From Phytophthora quininea (Eukaryota > Oomycota > Peronosporomycetes > Peronosporales > Peronosporaceae), in NCBI GenBank assembly GCA_011947345.1, contig JAAVTG010001003.1, positions 434,001 to 498,000 on the forward strand: a DNA stretch of 64,000 nucleotides, in the 5' to 3' direction. Of this stretch, positions 22,042-35,992 are shown piece by piece. How positions within the stretch are numbered: position 1 is the first letter of the stretch; every line of letters starts with the position of its first letter. The notes beneath the pieces are model-generated. The model made no database searches. It worked only from the letters and a program-made list of their open reading frames with translations, and was not told the DNA's origin. Both the position numbers and the translations under genes were made by a program.

Positions 22042-23318
22042 ATGGCGTCCTTGTCGTCGCCGCAGGAGTGCCACATCTGCCTCGAGGAGCTGCGCAGGGA
22101 CCTGGCGGCCGCGCCCTGCGGCCATGTCTACCACCACGTGTGCATCCTGCAGGCGCTGCAGGTGAACTCGCAGTGCCCCATTTGCCGCCGCCGCACGGCC
22201 GACCAGGACCTCATCACGCTCTACTTTGACGTACCAAGCTGCGAGCCTTCAGGTGGCGTCCAGCAAACCGTCCAGGAGGTCGACCACGCCTCAGGAGACA
22301 GTATCGAACTCAGCGGCAGAGTGAACGCGCTCATGGAGCGAGTCCAGTGGCAGAACAAACAGCAGGAGCGGCTGGTGGACGAGCTGCGGCGACTCCGCAG
22401 CCAGAGCGAGCAGCTCCTGAGCGACAAGCAGACGCTGGCGCAGCGTGTGGGAGGTCTGGAAGTCGCCAAGACGGAGCTGCTGACCAAAGTGGCCAGGTAC
22501 CAGATGGAGTTGAGTCGCCAAACGGAGGCCGCTCGACGTCTGAATGTGAACCAGAGCATCGTCAACTACCTGGAGACGTGCGACGCGCGTGTGATGGAGG
22601 AAGAGCTCCAGAACCCGAGAGAACTCATTATGGCGCTCAAGAAGGCCTGCAAGTTCCGTCATGACCAGTACCAGAAGGTGGTCAAGGAGAAGACGCGACT
22701 CAAAGCGATGCTGCAGAGCCAGTCGCAACCGGCACAGCAGGCAGGCACAGGCCCTCGAGTGGGCAAGAGCAAGGGGAGAAGTCCTGCCACTGCAGTTGAG
22801 AGCAAACGCCCCTATCCTATGGGTGGTGAGTTTGTGATGGAAAGCAAAAGAGGAAGATGGACGCGACGTCGATGCTGCCAAACGCCATGCCGTATCCGCA
22901 GCAGCTAAATGGCGATGGGGATCTGAACTTTACGCTACGCTCAGAGTCGGCAGGCTCTCGTGCCAACGCGTACTCGGACGTATCGATCCGCCCGCCACCG
23001 AGCTCTCGCCAAGCCTTCGGACGCAGCAACTTCAATCCAAACCAATATGGTGTCTACGGTCTCACTCCATCGAGTCAGGCCCCCGTGCAGATGGCTGCGC
23101 AGTCAGCTGCAGTGTGCCGCCGTGGATACGACGAGACTGGGAAGCTCACCAACTTCTTCCTCCCAAAGGAGGGAGATTCGCGAAGCGTGCCGCGCAAGAA
23201 CGCCATGCTCAGCATGCAAAGCTTGCTGAACTCGCAACCAAGAACTTCCGGTCAGCAACGCCCAGCGAGTAACGACCGACAGGAGTATGCTTTGACGAAC
23301 TGGCTGCGCAACAATTAA
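22042..23318 (+). CDS. RING-finger coiled-coil protein (TRAIP-like), second copy in window
   Basis: Start chosen at MASLSSPQECHICLEELRRD, where the RING begins at residue 9 (CHICLEEL, CGHVYHHVCILQAL, CPICRRR). A long coiled coil covers roughly residues 85-240 (VNALMERVQWQNKQQERLVD and onward). The C-terminal part is disordered with a conserved-looking GYDETGKLTNFFLPKEG. TRAIP-type proteins combine an N-terminal RING with a coiled coil and act as nuclear E3 ligases at stalled replication; assignment here rests on layout only. The frame slips by one base at about 22857 (AAGAGGAAGATGG); adding one base links the coiled coil to MDATSMLPNAMPYPQQ and the stop at 23318. Same architecture as the gene at 1395-2233. 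Confidence 0.75.
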
Positions 23319-23402
23319 CGGAGCTGCCACGAGGAGGTCAGATGTAAGATAATATTTGCAACGACGAGATTTTCAACGCTAGTCCCCGTTCCCAATTTCA
23401 TT

Positions 23403-25786
23403 CTAAGCTTTTGAGCTATGTAGTTGAAGGCGGAGGCACTGGAGAATGTCCTGCAGAGCAGCCTGTTGCTCTTTCACGACCTGAATGAATTGAATGTCGT
23501 CGTGCGGGAAATTCTTCTCCTGAACAAGGCGCTTGCAAATTTCACCGATTGATAGTAGTGCAACATTTGTGCTGGGCTCGCCAGCTTCAACTTCAGGGCC
23601 ACGAGGCTTGCTAGTTACTTGCTCAATGCTCTCAGAAGTGTTGTTGCCTTCGAGCAATGTTGAATTTCGTCTTCCAGAAAACACAGCATCCGAAGGCAAC
23701 GGCAGCGGTGAGAGCTGCTTGCATACGAAATAAAGAAGCGTGGCTAGACTGGCCAAATTTGCAGATCCTTGCTCGCCAATATTCTTCGGTCCGATGCCTA
23801 CGTTCCAAGGCTGCAAGATGACGTGGGGGATCAAGATCCGGAGAAACAGAAGATTGATCATCACAACGTTGAACCGCGAAAACGCAGCTCCTTCATCTTG
23901 GTCATTAGAAGTTGTATCCATGCTTCGTGTGGCGCCCAGCTCGTCGAATTCAAAACACTGACGCTCCTCGGGAAATAACTGATACTACAGGGAATACATA
24001 GAATAGAGGTTAGTCCATGCGGATAAACATGAGCCATCCGATGACCTACACTGGGAGGGAAATACACACCATCCGAAGAAATCCTCCGCCAGAAATCCAG
24101 AATCCCTGAAGGCACTTCTTTCTTTTCAATCGCTTTGCACAGTGCCTGCAGGATACCCCTCAGACGGACTTTCAGCTTGAGTAACTTTGTTGGCTCTACC
24201 ACACTGCCACCTGTGGTTCTAGGTGGGGTTGGTCGACGAGCGAGAAGATCTCCAAACTTTTGGCAAACCCCGCAAACTTGACGCCGCGAAACTATTACCC
24301 AAGCTGATATCCACATCTAAGTTCGAGTCTTGAAGCAGTGACAACAACGGAATTTTCACCACTTTTCCAAGCCACATCATTGTGGCCTCAAAGTAAACTC
24401 GCAGCATTGCTTCGAAGTCCTATAGCATAAAACATTAATCCTACGAACAAGAAAATAGCTGCAGTGAACGTACCCGCATCGAGCTCTCTTTCTCGGCCAG
24501 CCTTTTTGCTCGCACTAAGTTTTTGAGATGGATTGAATACACAACAGCCATAGCAGCCGAGCGAAAAATACGGAGCGGCTCCATTGCTTCAACATCTCCA
24601 AATGATGTCACTTCATTGCTTCCAGCCTCCGCTTCGAGGCGCCAACGGGGCTTTCGCAAAGCACCTCCACTCCCGCTCTTCATGGAGGCATTGAGTAGTG
24701 CTTCCAACCTTTTCCGACTTTCGAGCCGGTCACGATTTTTCTGTTGACTTGTGATCGGAAGACTAGAAGGCGTTCGGTTATCCTTTGTGTCGTTAGTATG
24801 ATCACCCGTCGAGTTAACGGGGTTGATTTCTTCGTTGTTCTCAAGCTTGGCCAGTGCCTGTCCATCGGCGACACGGTAGTGTTAATCAAATTGTCGCTTT
24901 AAACGCACGAATTAATTCGCGTACCATTTCATCTTCGTCGGTCCAGTCAACATCAGGAAGCCATGATGGTGTTGTTGCGGAATTGAACTGTAGACCAGCT
25001 TTTCTTGCCGGCATATCACTTTGGCGTTCAGGCTGAACCACCTCAGGGGCTTTTTCTTTTCATTGTTCGACGTCGGCGTACACGTGGGTCGGCTGCTGGG
25101 GGTCTCACCACTAGCAGGTTGGGCTGTAATATTAGATGGTTCCGCTCCAGCCTGGTACGCTTTATTAGTCAGAAATCTTGTAGAGTCAACCCCACCTCTG
25201 CAACGAATCGGCAACTGACGGTGAAGTCACGCGAGAATGGCATTGATCGCAGCGTGACAAAGCACTTCCATATTCCTGGACACGAGAAGCGCCATCAATT
25301 GTTCATTCTGGTGAACCAGCCTCTCAAGAATGCCCTCACTTGATCCAGGTATTTGGAAGACATGTGGTGAAGGGTATAATGGTAATACCACAGGAGCTGG
25401 TATCGGGTCGATCTTTCCTGCCTTGCACTTCGAGCGTAGTGAGCCAGCTAAACAAATGTAATCGAATACCCAGAGGACAACAGCGCATACCTCGTACAGA
25501 TACACTTGTTGCTCGAGACGCTGAATCTGTTTTCTGTGAAAACAAACAAAACATCAGCAACTCTGCTTGTCATTAGTCGTCCTCCCTCCCTTCGCTCAAA
25601 CCTGAGCTGCTCACGATGTTCTCGTCTAGCCTCGATGAGTTGTTGGCGCCGCATTCGCAACAAATCATCTTGCAGAGTCTCTCGTCGAAGTGAGGGGACT
25701 GCACGCTGTCCTTCAGTATCTCTGCTTCGGTATGCAAAGAATGGATCACCATCCATACTCCGCCTTGTTGGCTCGTCACGCCGCAT
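23403..25786 (-). CDS. Conserved-looking multi-exon protein, unrecognised
   Basis: I do not recognise a family. The N-terminal exon is highly charged (DLLRMRRQQLIEARREHREQ) and splices into KQIQRLEQQVYLYE, a short coiled coil. Downstream exons read GSSEGILERLVHQNEQLMAL, then a Pro/Thr-rich region, then PSWLPDVDWTDEDEM. Further exons carry RKRLEALLNASMKSGSGGAL, then RIFRSAAMAVVYSIHLKNLV and a helical C-terminal half ending ILQCLRLQLHSSKA. Introns are short with GT..AG borders (for example one whose acceptor precedes ALAKLENNEEINPVNST). A T5 run at 25051-25055 carries a one-base break. No signal peptide, transmembrane segment or catalytic motif is seen. Convergent with the RING gene upstream. 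Confidence 0.55.
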
Positions 25787-25896
25787 GGTCTATCCGATCC
25801 TTTGCATGAAAACGTCTTTTTGGGAACAGTACTCATCCAACCAGTCAAGTCGCGTGAGCTGCATAGGCAAACAGCAGTGTATTCCTCCACGCCAGA

Positions 25897-27270
25897 TCAA
25901 CTTTCTGCTACCACTTCTTCTTTCTCGGCAGAATCAAGCGAAGGCGTATCCAGCGAGGATGCCTTAGAGGTGCTGCTCTCCGGTTCTAGCTTGTTGGCAG
26001 CATCAATCTTCTCTATCTCCTGTCGAGCAGCTTCTTCACGCCCGAGAAAATCATTTGTCAAACCCTGTTGCAAGTCTTCAATTTCGCGAAGTAGTTGCAT
26101 CGAACTATTCAAGATCTCTGTCGAGGACTCCAGCATATTCTTTGACGCCTCTAGAGTCATGTTCGTAAACATGGTGTTCGCCTTGAAAGTCCCCTGCGCC
26201 ATCATTTGCTGGACGCGTCGTATCTGAATCAAGATAAGTTAGATCAAATACCAGCAATTAACTTATGCACCACATTACCTGATTCTGCAAGTCTCTCATT
26301 CGAGTCGTGACATCTTCATACCGACATTTCATCTTGCCGCAAACAACAGGTAGCGATGTCGATGGGTCGCTGATATCCAGCACGCCTTCCGTGTGAATTC
26401 CTTGTTGCGCAAGTCGTTCCTCTTCACCGACGTAGGTGAGCAATGACCCTTTGAACGTGCACTCCCCGGTCTTCTTCAACCCGTAGAGTCGCGTGTCCGA
26501 TTCCTTGTTGCTGGATGGAACCAGCTCCACAATAATCGAGTAGCGATCTCCACTATCACCGCACTCATCGCCGTCATCGTAGATCATATACTTGTAGTTT
26601 TTCGTGATTGGGTCGATGTGCCAGCCACGGAAAATGCTGCAACATATTCAGTAACAATTAGAAAACCACGAAAGCATCACACAAAGAATTGAGCTTTACC
26701 CCAATAAAGTTGGGACTTCCGGAGCCTTCTTCTCCTTCTCTCCCTCCTTCTCCTCGGAAACAGGCTCCACCAGCTTTGTTTCGCCCTCCTCTTGAGTCTT
26801 AACAGCTTCAGGAGCATCTTGGTCTACTTCAACCTCCACTTGCTCTTCTGGCTCGTCGATTTTCGCAACAATAGTCACATTTGCGAGGTGACAGAAATCC
26901 AACTGGTATCTGCAAAAGCACAGTACATATTAGAAATCGAGGTATGGTAATTAGTTGACCGCCTTCATCGTACGCTTTGCCCTTCTTCATCTCTCGCTCC
27001 TCGCGCACGCAGCTCAAAGAGTGGAGATCGTTCCAGAATGGGCCTACAATACAAACCACAGCCACGTTAGGTACTGGTAAGCAAGGCAACTATAATATAC
27101 TTGTTGCATTACCATTTGGCGCCTCAAACGGCTCTCGGATCGGCACTGGGACCAAAACAGGGGCTCCTCTACTTCCGGCCGTGATTTTGGACAATCTTAA
27201 TCTCCATCTTCGGGGCCGCGGAGCACAGCGCGCTCCCCAGCGCCACAGCGACCAGCGCAACCTTCAGCAT
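25897..27270 (-). CDS. Secretory-pathway protein with MRH-like segment (glucosidase II beta-like?)
   Basis: Starts with a clear signal peptide (MLKVALVAVALGSALCSAAP). Short exons follow: VLVPVPIREPFEAPNG, PFWNDLHSLSCVREEREMKK, FCHLANVTIVAKIDEPEEQV with an acidic stretch, then RGWHIDPITKNYKYMIYDDG followed by DECGDSGDRYSIIVELVPSS. The YDDGDEC..G.RYSI pattern resembles the mannose-6-phosphate-receptor-homology fold used by glucosidase II beta and OS-9 in the ER. The match is partial, and the usual N-terminal glucosidase II beta repeats are missing. The last exon is a helical coiled coil (QQMMAQGTFKANTMFTNMTL). The first exon has one frame change near 27180. Tandem with the next minus-strand gene, only 110 bp apart, and divergent from the ZIP4-like gene. 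Confidence 0.5.
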
Positions 27271-27428
27271 TGCTGCACGTTGGTGATGTGGCGAAAAGTA
27301 CGGTGTATAAAAATTCGGAGGTTTTCATAAAATCTCACAGTGGTTGAAGTTTTGCGGAATGATGGTCGCTTGGTTGCCCTTCGAGTACGCACTCGCCTCA
27401 CAACCCAAAAGACCAAGAAGAGCGCGGA

Positions 27429-30400
27429 ATGGCGGCGGAAGCAGACGTGCCCGCCATCGTACAGCGCGTCCAGAAGGCGGTGGAGACGCTCAATTGCCAC
27501 GACGTGTCTGACGAGGACATCGCAGCACTGACTCAAGTGCTGGAAGAGCTACAGCAGTTGATCGATAGCTTCGGCTCCCAGCGGGTGCTGGAGCTTTCAA
27601 GCTCACAGATGACGCAGGCTGGAGCGGACCTCTACAACGCTCCCAGAGTAGCCATCAGGGCGCTGTTAAGCGCTGAGAAAACCAAGAAGCACGAGGAAGC
27701 CCCAAGACTTTTCCAAGGTATTTGCTGGTGACTACGAGACTGCTGGCTGCTAAGATCATGGAGTTGTCGCTGGACTGCCCCAAACATAATATCAAAGTCG
27801 ATGGAGTGAAGAGAGGGGAGAGTTCTTGGGCGAATGTATTGACGTGCTGCGATGCTTTGGTCGAGTGGGGATGCTGATGCTGGATAGCGCATCGATCGAT
27901 TGTGGGAGATGTGAAGAATACTTGACGTTTGCTAAGAAGGCCTTCGAGACGTCGCTGCGATTGTGGTCTCGCATCGGGCTATCTCATTTGACCAAGTTTA
28001 AAGAGGGATTCGAGCTCGAGGAAATTATCGATGATCTGTGGGATGTTTGTACGAGTCGAGTGCGGGCTCTACGGCTACTAACCAAGCAGGCTAAGGATGC
28101 TAGAGGAGCGTTGCAAGACGTTGTGGCGTCACTGCATGAGTTGAAGATGCTGGCTCCGTATAAAAGCTCGTACGCAGAGGAGCTTCTTGCACTCATGAGG
28201 GGTGTCAGTGACGGATACGACCAGGAAAAGCAGCACGAGCTACAAACGTCTTTCGTTGAAGAGGCATTGGGTGTCTGCGATTCGCTTGAGCACGGTGCTG
28301 ATGAAAAACTCACGCAGCAGATCGTGGTTCTGAAGCAACGCGTGCTAGAAAATCTTTTGTGGTCTCTTTGTGCTAATGGTGATATCGAGCGAGCAGAAAT
28401 GTGCTACCAGTTGATTCCTTCCAACCAGGAATCCAAAGTTCTCCTCGCTATGGTCAGCCTCTACGTCGACAACAACAAGTTTGAGAAAGCACGCCACATG
28501 CTGACGCTTTTGTTTCAGCAAAATAATCTTGACGATGCTATCCTAGGCGCGCGCAGCTACGCTCAGGGGCTTTCATTCTCAGAGGAAGGAGTCGATATCT
28601 ATCGAGAACTGTTGTACAATTATGGAGATTCGGAGTTTCAAATTAATCTGGAGATCGCCTGTGATCTTGCACTCGATGAGAACAAACAGTACCAGGCCTT
28701 AGCTGAAATCAAGCGTCTGGGACTTCTTGTCCTTGAAAAACAGCGGTAGGATTTCGAGTTACGTGCAGAGATGACAAAATACAACGTGTAAACACTACAA
28801 TCTTTTGCGTTTTAGGAACGGTGAAGCAATCGATACCAAGATTACCGGCAGAATTCGGCAAACTGTTTTCGATGCAGTTCATCGTGCTCTCAACGCAAAT
28901 CACCAGGAGGTAAGCAACGAATGCAGGTGAAGCATTACAAGAATTTGTTAATTTATTAATTTCTGTGCGACAAGGATTGCCTGAAGTGGGCGGAAGTCGG
29001 ATTAGCCGTGACTGCAACTGCAGAAGACAAAGCGTTATACATGAGGTAATTTTTGACAAGGCGATTGACTGGATCATTTGGCGTTATGGCCTAATCCACT
29101 GATCTGTAGGACACTATCTCGATCGTGTCTCCGACTGGGTCGCGTTGCTGAAGCCACGGCATGGGCTGAGAAAGCTAACACAGTTCAACCCAACAAGAAA
29201 TCGCTTTTTGTGCTGTTTCAAGCGGAATTGCACACGAAGAGAGATGACTCTGTCAAGTTGGTGAAGATCATTGATCAGATGAAAACTAGGGTTGATTTCG
29301 AGACTGAAGACCTTCTCGCCCTGGGAAACAAGTGCACGATCTTGGACCGGATGAAGACGACCTCCAATTGTACATCCTTGACGAGCTCTGTCAATTATCG
29401 ATGCAAGGTGACGATTGCTCAGCCAAAATACCAAAAGGGGTCATTTTGCAGAACGCAGCACAGCTCGCATTAAAATGCACGACACATCAGCAGACAGATC
29501 TTGCTACTGAGGCAAAAACGCCGTACTCTGAGAAATTCATGGCGTATGCAGCTGCGTTATTGAGTTTATTCAAACCGGGTGGCGACGCTACCGAAAGTTG
29601 TGTCGGACCGGCGGCAGTCTGCGAGTGGTTTTACTGCATGAGGTAAGAGATGCTTGATGTCTGTGCAAGAATTAACTTTGGTAGCTGACTATTATTCTAA
29701 AGTGTTCGAATTGCCAAAACCACGCAAGACTCTCGGTATTATGTGCTTGCTGCCGATATCGCAGAACAAAGCAACAATTTAAATGAGAATCTACCCCAGT
29801 GCCGATGTAAAGAAGCATTGCTATGGGCAGCAGCTCTCGATTTTGATAAAATCGACACGCTTGACACGGATCAACTTCGTCAACTTATTGAAATCATCGC
29901 ACGATACGAGTCTATTGCTGACGGAAATGACGACGACGAAAATCTGCATGTCATGGCAAGTACCTTATAATACATTTGTTTCTGGTGCACCTAACTCATT
30001 GTCAGCTGCAGGCAAAGGCAGCGATTTCTGCAAAGATTCGCATCTTCGATCCAGATACAGAGCGAATTTTTGACGACTGCAAGACCAAGCTCAAAAGCCA
30101 CATCGACGATTTCATTGAATTTGGCCGTAAGGTTCCTACCCAAACAATCAAGCGCAAGTATAATTTCTCATTATGTGCGATGTTGCGTAGAGCTCGTACT
30201 GTTCGTGACAAAATTCAAAGAAGCGAAGGTACGTGATGGCCATGACAAAAAGTTGACACCACATTCACTACTGGCCTCCTCAATAGATGCGCGACAAGTA
30301 TCATGCATTGTCCAGGCAATTGTTTAGCTACAGGTATTTATTTCGGTTGATTTTCTTCTGCAATCTCATGTCTACTAACTTTTTATGCAGCTTACAGCTA

Positions 30401-30865
30401 TTATTCCAAGCCGATTCCGTTGACACAACCAAGTTGAGCAGCGTACTCCGTCGCATCATCGAGCTTGCGAATTCGCAAACGCTTGCACTGGAATGGTTTC
30501 AACAAGTGCTTCAAATTTGTGCGAGTCTGGATGTGGTTTTTCGCGAAGTTGACATGGAGTGGTTCGTTGCCAAAGCATGGAACTTTGTAAGTTGCTTTGC
30601 CTTGCTTGGTCATCAATATTTTCATCTTCATCACTATCAATGTAGGGTGTCCTGTGTCTCAGAAGCAATGATTTGGAAAAAGCACAAAAGTTCATGAAGA
30701 TAGCGCTGGCCATTCTCGGTGAGTTTTGTTTTTCCTCGTATTTGTTTATGACTTGCGCTGAAGTGTTTCTCCGAAGAACAATGCGAATCCCTGACAGAGA
30801 AGCTTGGTCATGATCTTCACGAACAATATCAATCGGTGCTGGAGATGGGCTCTACAAACACGTAG
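27429..30865 (+). CDS. ZIP4/SPO22/TEX11-like meiotic TPR protein
   Basis: A long helical-repeat protein in many exons. It begins MAAEADVPAIVQRVQKAVET and ends LAILG..LSEEQCESLTEKL..NT at 30865. Family-typical blocks: RLLAAKIMELSLDCPKH, CFGRVGMLMLDSASIDCGRC, FAKKAFETSLRLWSRIG, and the C-terminal FREVDMEWFVAKAWNFG followed by SNDLEKAQKFMKIAL. The last matches the conserved E-WF/L-A..WN-G core of SPO22/ZIP4/TEX11. These proteins hold the synapsis-initiation complex together and promote class I crossovers. Two one-base breaks fall in C4 (27700-27703) and G4 (27815-27818) runs in the first kilobase; adding one base to each makes a continuous frame. Oomycetes have a sexual cycle, so a functional meiotic gene is expected. 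Confidence 0.75.
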
Positions 30866-30926
30866 TCGACAGCAAAACACTTCCGATCCAACAAGGCAAC
30901 ACTATTATTTGGACAGTGTTGATCTT

Positions 30927-33192
30927 TTACGCCTCGTACACATCAGGCTCGTGGTTTGACAGCCCGCTCATGTGCGTTTTAACGGCTTCCATGTATGTAC
31001 GCAGCGTTGGCACTTCTCCAGTTTCTTCCTTCTTCAGAACCTTGGAGGCCCATTTACGCTCAGCATATTCACATATCTAGCAAACGACAAAGAGCATGAC
31101 GATTAGCCTGGTACGGTGCTGGAGCGAATAGTCAATGTGGTGGATGACTTACCTCTTTGATATCTCGGCATGACAACTGCGGCGACACAGTTGCTAGTTG
31201 CGATAAGTCTTCATCGGACAGTTGTTTCGCATAGCTAAACCACGGTCATACGTTAGTTGGCTGGCCACACACGAACTTTATACGACAGCAAGTTTCTCAC
31301 CGTGAAAATACAGCACGGCGAGTTTTCTCGTCCGGGAGATTGTAGCGAATGCTAAGATCGAAACGGCTAATCAGTGCAGCATCCAAATCCTGCTTTCTGT
31401 CAACACCAAGTTGGAGTCAGCAAGAGCGCTCCGATCAAACGCTCGTCAACACAACACCATAAAACACCAACCGATTCGTCGCGCACACGACAGTAGTTTT
31501 CTTGGCTGACGCAAAACCCTCGACTTTTTGCAGAAGAACCGAAAGGATACGACGCGAGGCTTCGTGCATTGTGCCACCCGAACGATCTCCAGCAAGTGCA
31601 TCGATCTGTCACAAAGGAAATTGTAATCAACCAGAAAATAAATAACAACACAAATACGAACCTCATCGATGAAAATTATGGCGCCATCCAGCTTCTCGCA
31701 GGCATCGAAGATGGCTGACATCTTCTTTTCGCTGTCGCCGTACCACTTGGAAACAACGCTCTCAATCGGAATATGGATCATGGGAATACCCGCTTGCTGT
31801 GCAATGATGCGCGCACTTAGGGTCTTGCCAGTACCAGGGGACCTTCAAACAACACAGCACGTGGGCGGTTGCTCTCGTAGCGGCAACGAGTTTTCTGAGC
31901 GATTTGTTCATACAGCTCTGGATTTTGCAGAGCCAGAACAACAGTATCTTCAATCTCCAGCTTGACATCTTCGTATCCAGCCTGAACGGATCGTAACAAT
32001 AGTTAGTAGTTTACAGAGGGTCGACGCGAGGAATTTCGACTCGTACCAAGCTGTCCCAGTTCAAGCTGTTTTCATTTTGTGTCGGCTCGAATACATCAAT
32101 TCCCAAACCTTGAAGCTGGTGAATCGCCTCTTCCTGCAACCAATGCGTTACTGTAAATAGTTGACAGCCAGCATTGTATCGGTAGAGGAATCACAAACCT
32201 TGCTGTCAGGCGCTGCCGAGGTTGCAGTTGTCGGGTTCCTTCCCGGCCAACGAGCGCGTTCTTGCGTCGTTGCTCAAGATCGTAACGGAAAAAGGCATTC
32301 ACGTTCGCGTACGAGTAAATCTCTTTGTACGCAGCCACGACAGCGTCGATCTCGCTCTGCGTCAGGAATTCGTCCTTGTAGAAGACGAACTTCGATGCTG
32401 TCTGCAAGGAAGATGTGTCACGCAAGAACTGGAACGACCCGGCACCGTTCGCGTACAGGTAGCTCACAGCCGGCTGCTCATAGGACTCGACCACTGATTT
32501 CTTGGCACCACTGTCAACTGGAATAGGCATCACTTCAACTGCCTGCCGCAAGCCAGGTGGCGAAGCTTTCTGGAGATGCAGCAAGAAGCGACCTAGAATT
32601 GCCTCTGGTCCACGAAAGACGGACACGCAAACTCGATCCGGATCGTAGACACCCCATTTGGTGCATGGATCCGAGAGATCCCAATCTTCTTGATTGGGAA
32701 GGCCTTCGGGATTCTCGTCTCGGAGCTCTTGAGTGTCGCGCGAAACTCGGACACTTGCTGACGGATGGTGTCCACCGCCTCGGCATACTCAAAGTGCTGC
32801 AATGAGAACGAGTGTTAGAATCTTTGGATCGTGGTCTCAGTATGTTTTAGTACAGCTTCCACCTTCTCCTCTTTCTTATCTGGTGCAGCCTCTGACTGCG
32901 CCATATCGATAGTGAGGCCTGCAGCGCCGATGGCTGCCGCAGTTGCAGCTAGAACAGCAATTGGACCACCGCTTGAGCGTCCAGAGCTTGTGGCTGCACT
33001 TAGACACCGCACTGCGTCACTACTGGCACCTTGTTGAGCGGTCGATGTTGTGGCATGGTACAACGAAGCCTCGAGAGCAACCGGAAGCCGCGAGACTTGA
33101 GCTCTTGCTCCAGCGAGTCCGCGAGGAAGGAGCTTGGCCGCCTGCATCATCTTCGTCTTGGCTGCAAGTTCTCGAATGAAAACGATTGACAA
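30927..33192 (-). CDS. AAA ATPase with mitochondrial presequence
   Basis: Residues 1-70 are basic and Ala/Ser rich (MMQAAKLLPRGLAGARAQVS if started at the inner Met), followed by an Ala-rich hydrophobic helix (PIAVLAATAAAIGAAGLTID), so a mitochondrial membrane-anchored protein is inferred. The middle region is unrecognised. The C-terminal third is an AAA module: NRPRAVLFEGP then TGKT (Walker A, broken), SVVSKWYGDSEKKMSAIFDA, GAIIFIDE (Walker B), TTVVCATNR (sensor 1 / SRH) and SRFDLSIRYNLPDEKTRRAV. The Walker A break is a missing C in a four-base run (31837-31840); one base gives GPPGTGKT. Short introns interrupt the AAA module. Family is near the ATAD/BCS1-FtsH-like mitochondrial AAAs, but I cannot name it more exactly. 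Confidence 0.78.
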
Positions 33193-33388
33193 GGGATTTG
33201 TATAGGACCACTATTTAGAGCAATTTCGAAAGACGATAAAAGTCTTCAACTTGCCAGACAACAAGCTAGCAGAAGAAATTTGAAGAGCAGAAGAAATGAA
33301 ATGAACTACAGCGGACGCATCCGCCCACTCTATTTGAAACCAACCGGTTTGACAAGTGCTGCTTTCGAGGAGAGGCAACCTCGCCGGT

Positions 33389-35910
<2,522 letters not shown>

Positions 35911-35957
35911 CGGCGTCGCTTGGCAGATTTTTACTGTTCTGGCAGCTTCAATTTACA

Positions 35958-35980
35958 TATCCGGATGCTCATTATCCGGA
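35958..35980. promoter_or_regulatory. Two direct TATCCGGA repeats in an 82-bp divergent promoter
   Basis: TATCCGGA at 35958-35965 and again at 35973-35980, 15 bases apart, each holding the palindrome TCCGGA. They lie between the kinesin-13 start (35910) and the HTH-psq/aminotransferase start (35993). A binding site is plausible because the downstream gene encodes a DNA-binding domain, but this is inference. Confidence 0.4.
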
Positions 35981-35992
35981 ATTTTCGGGAAA

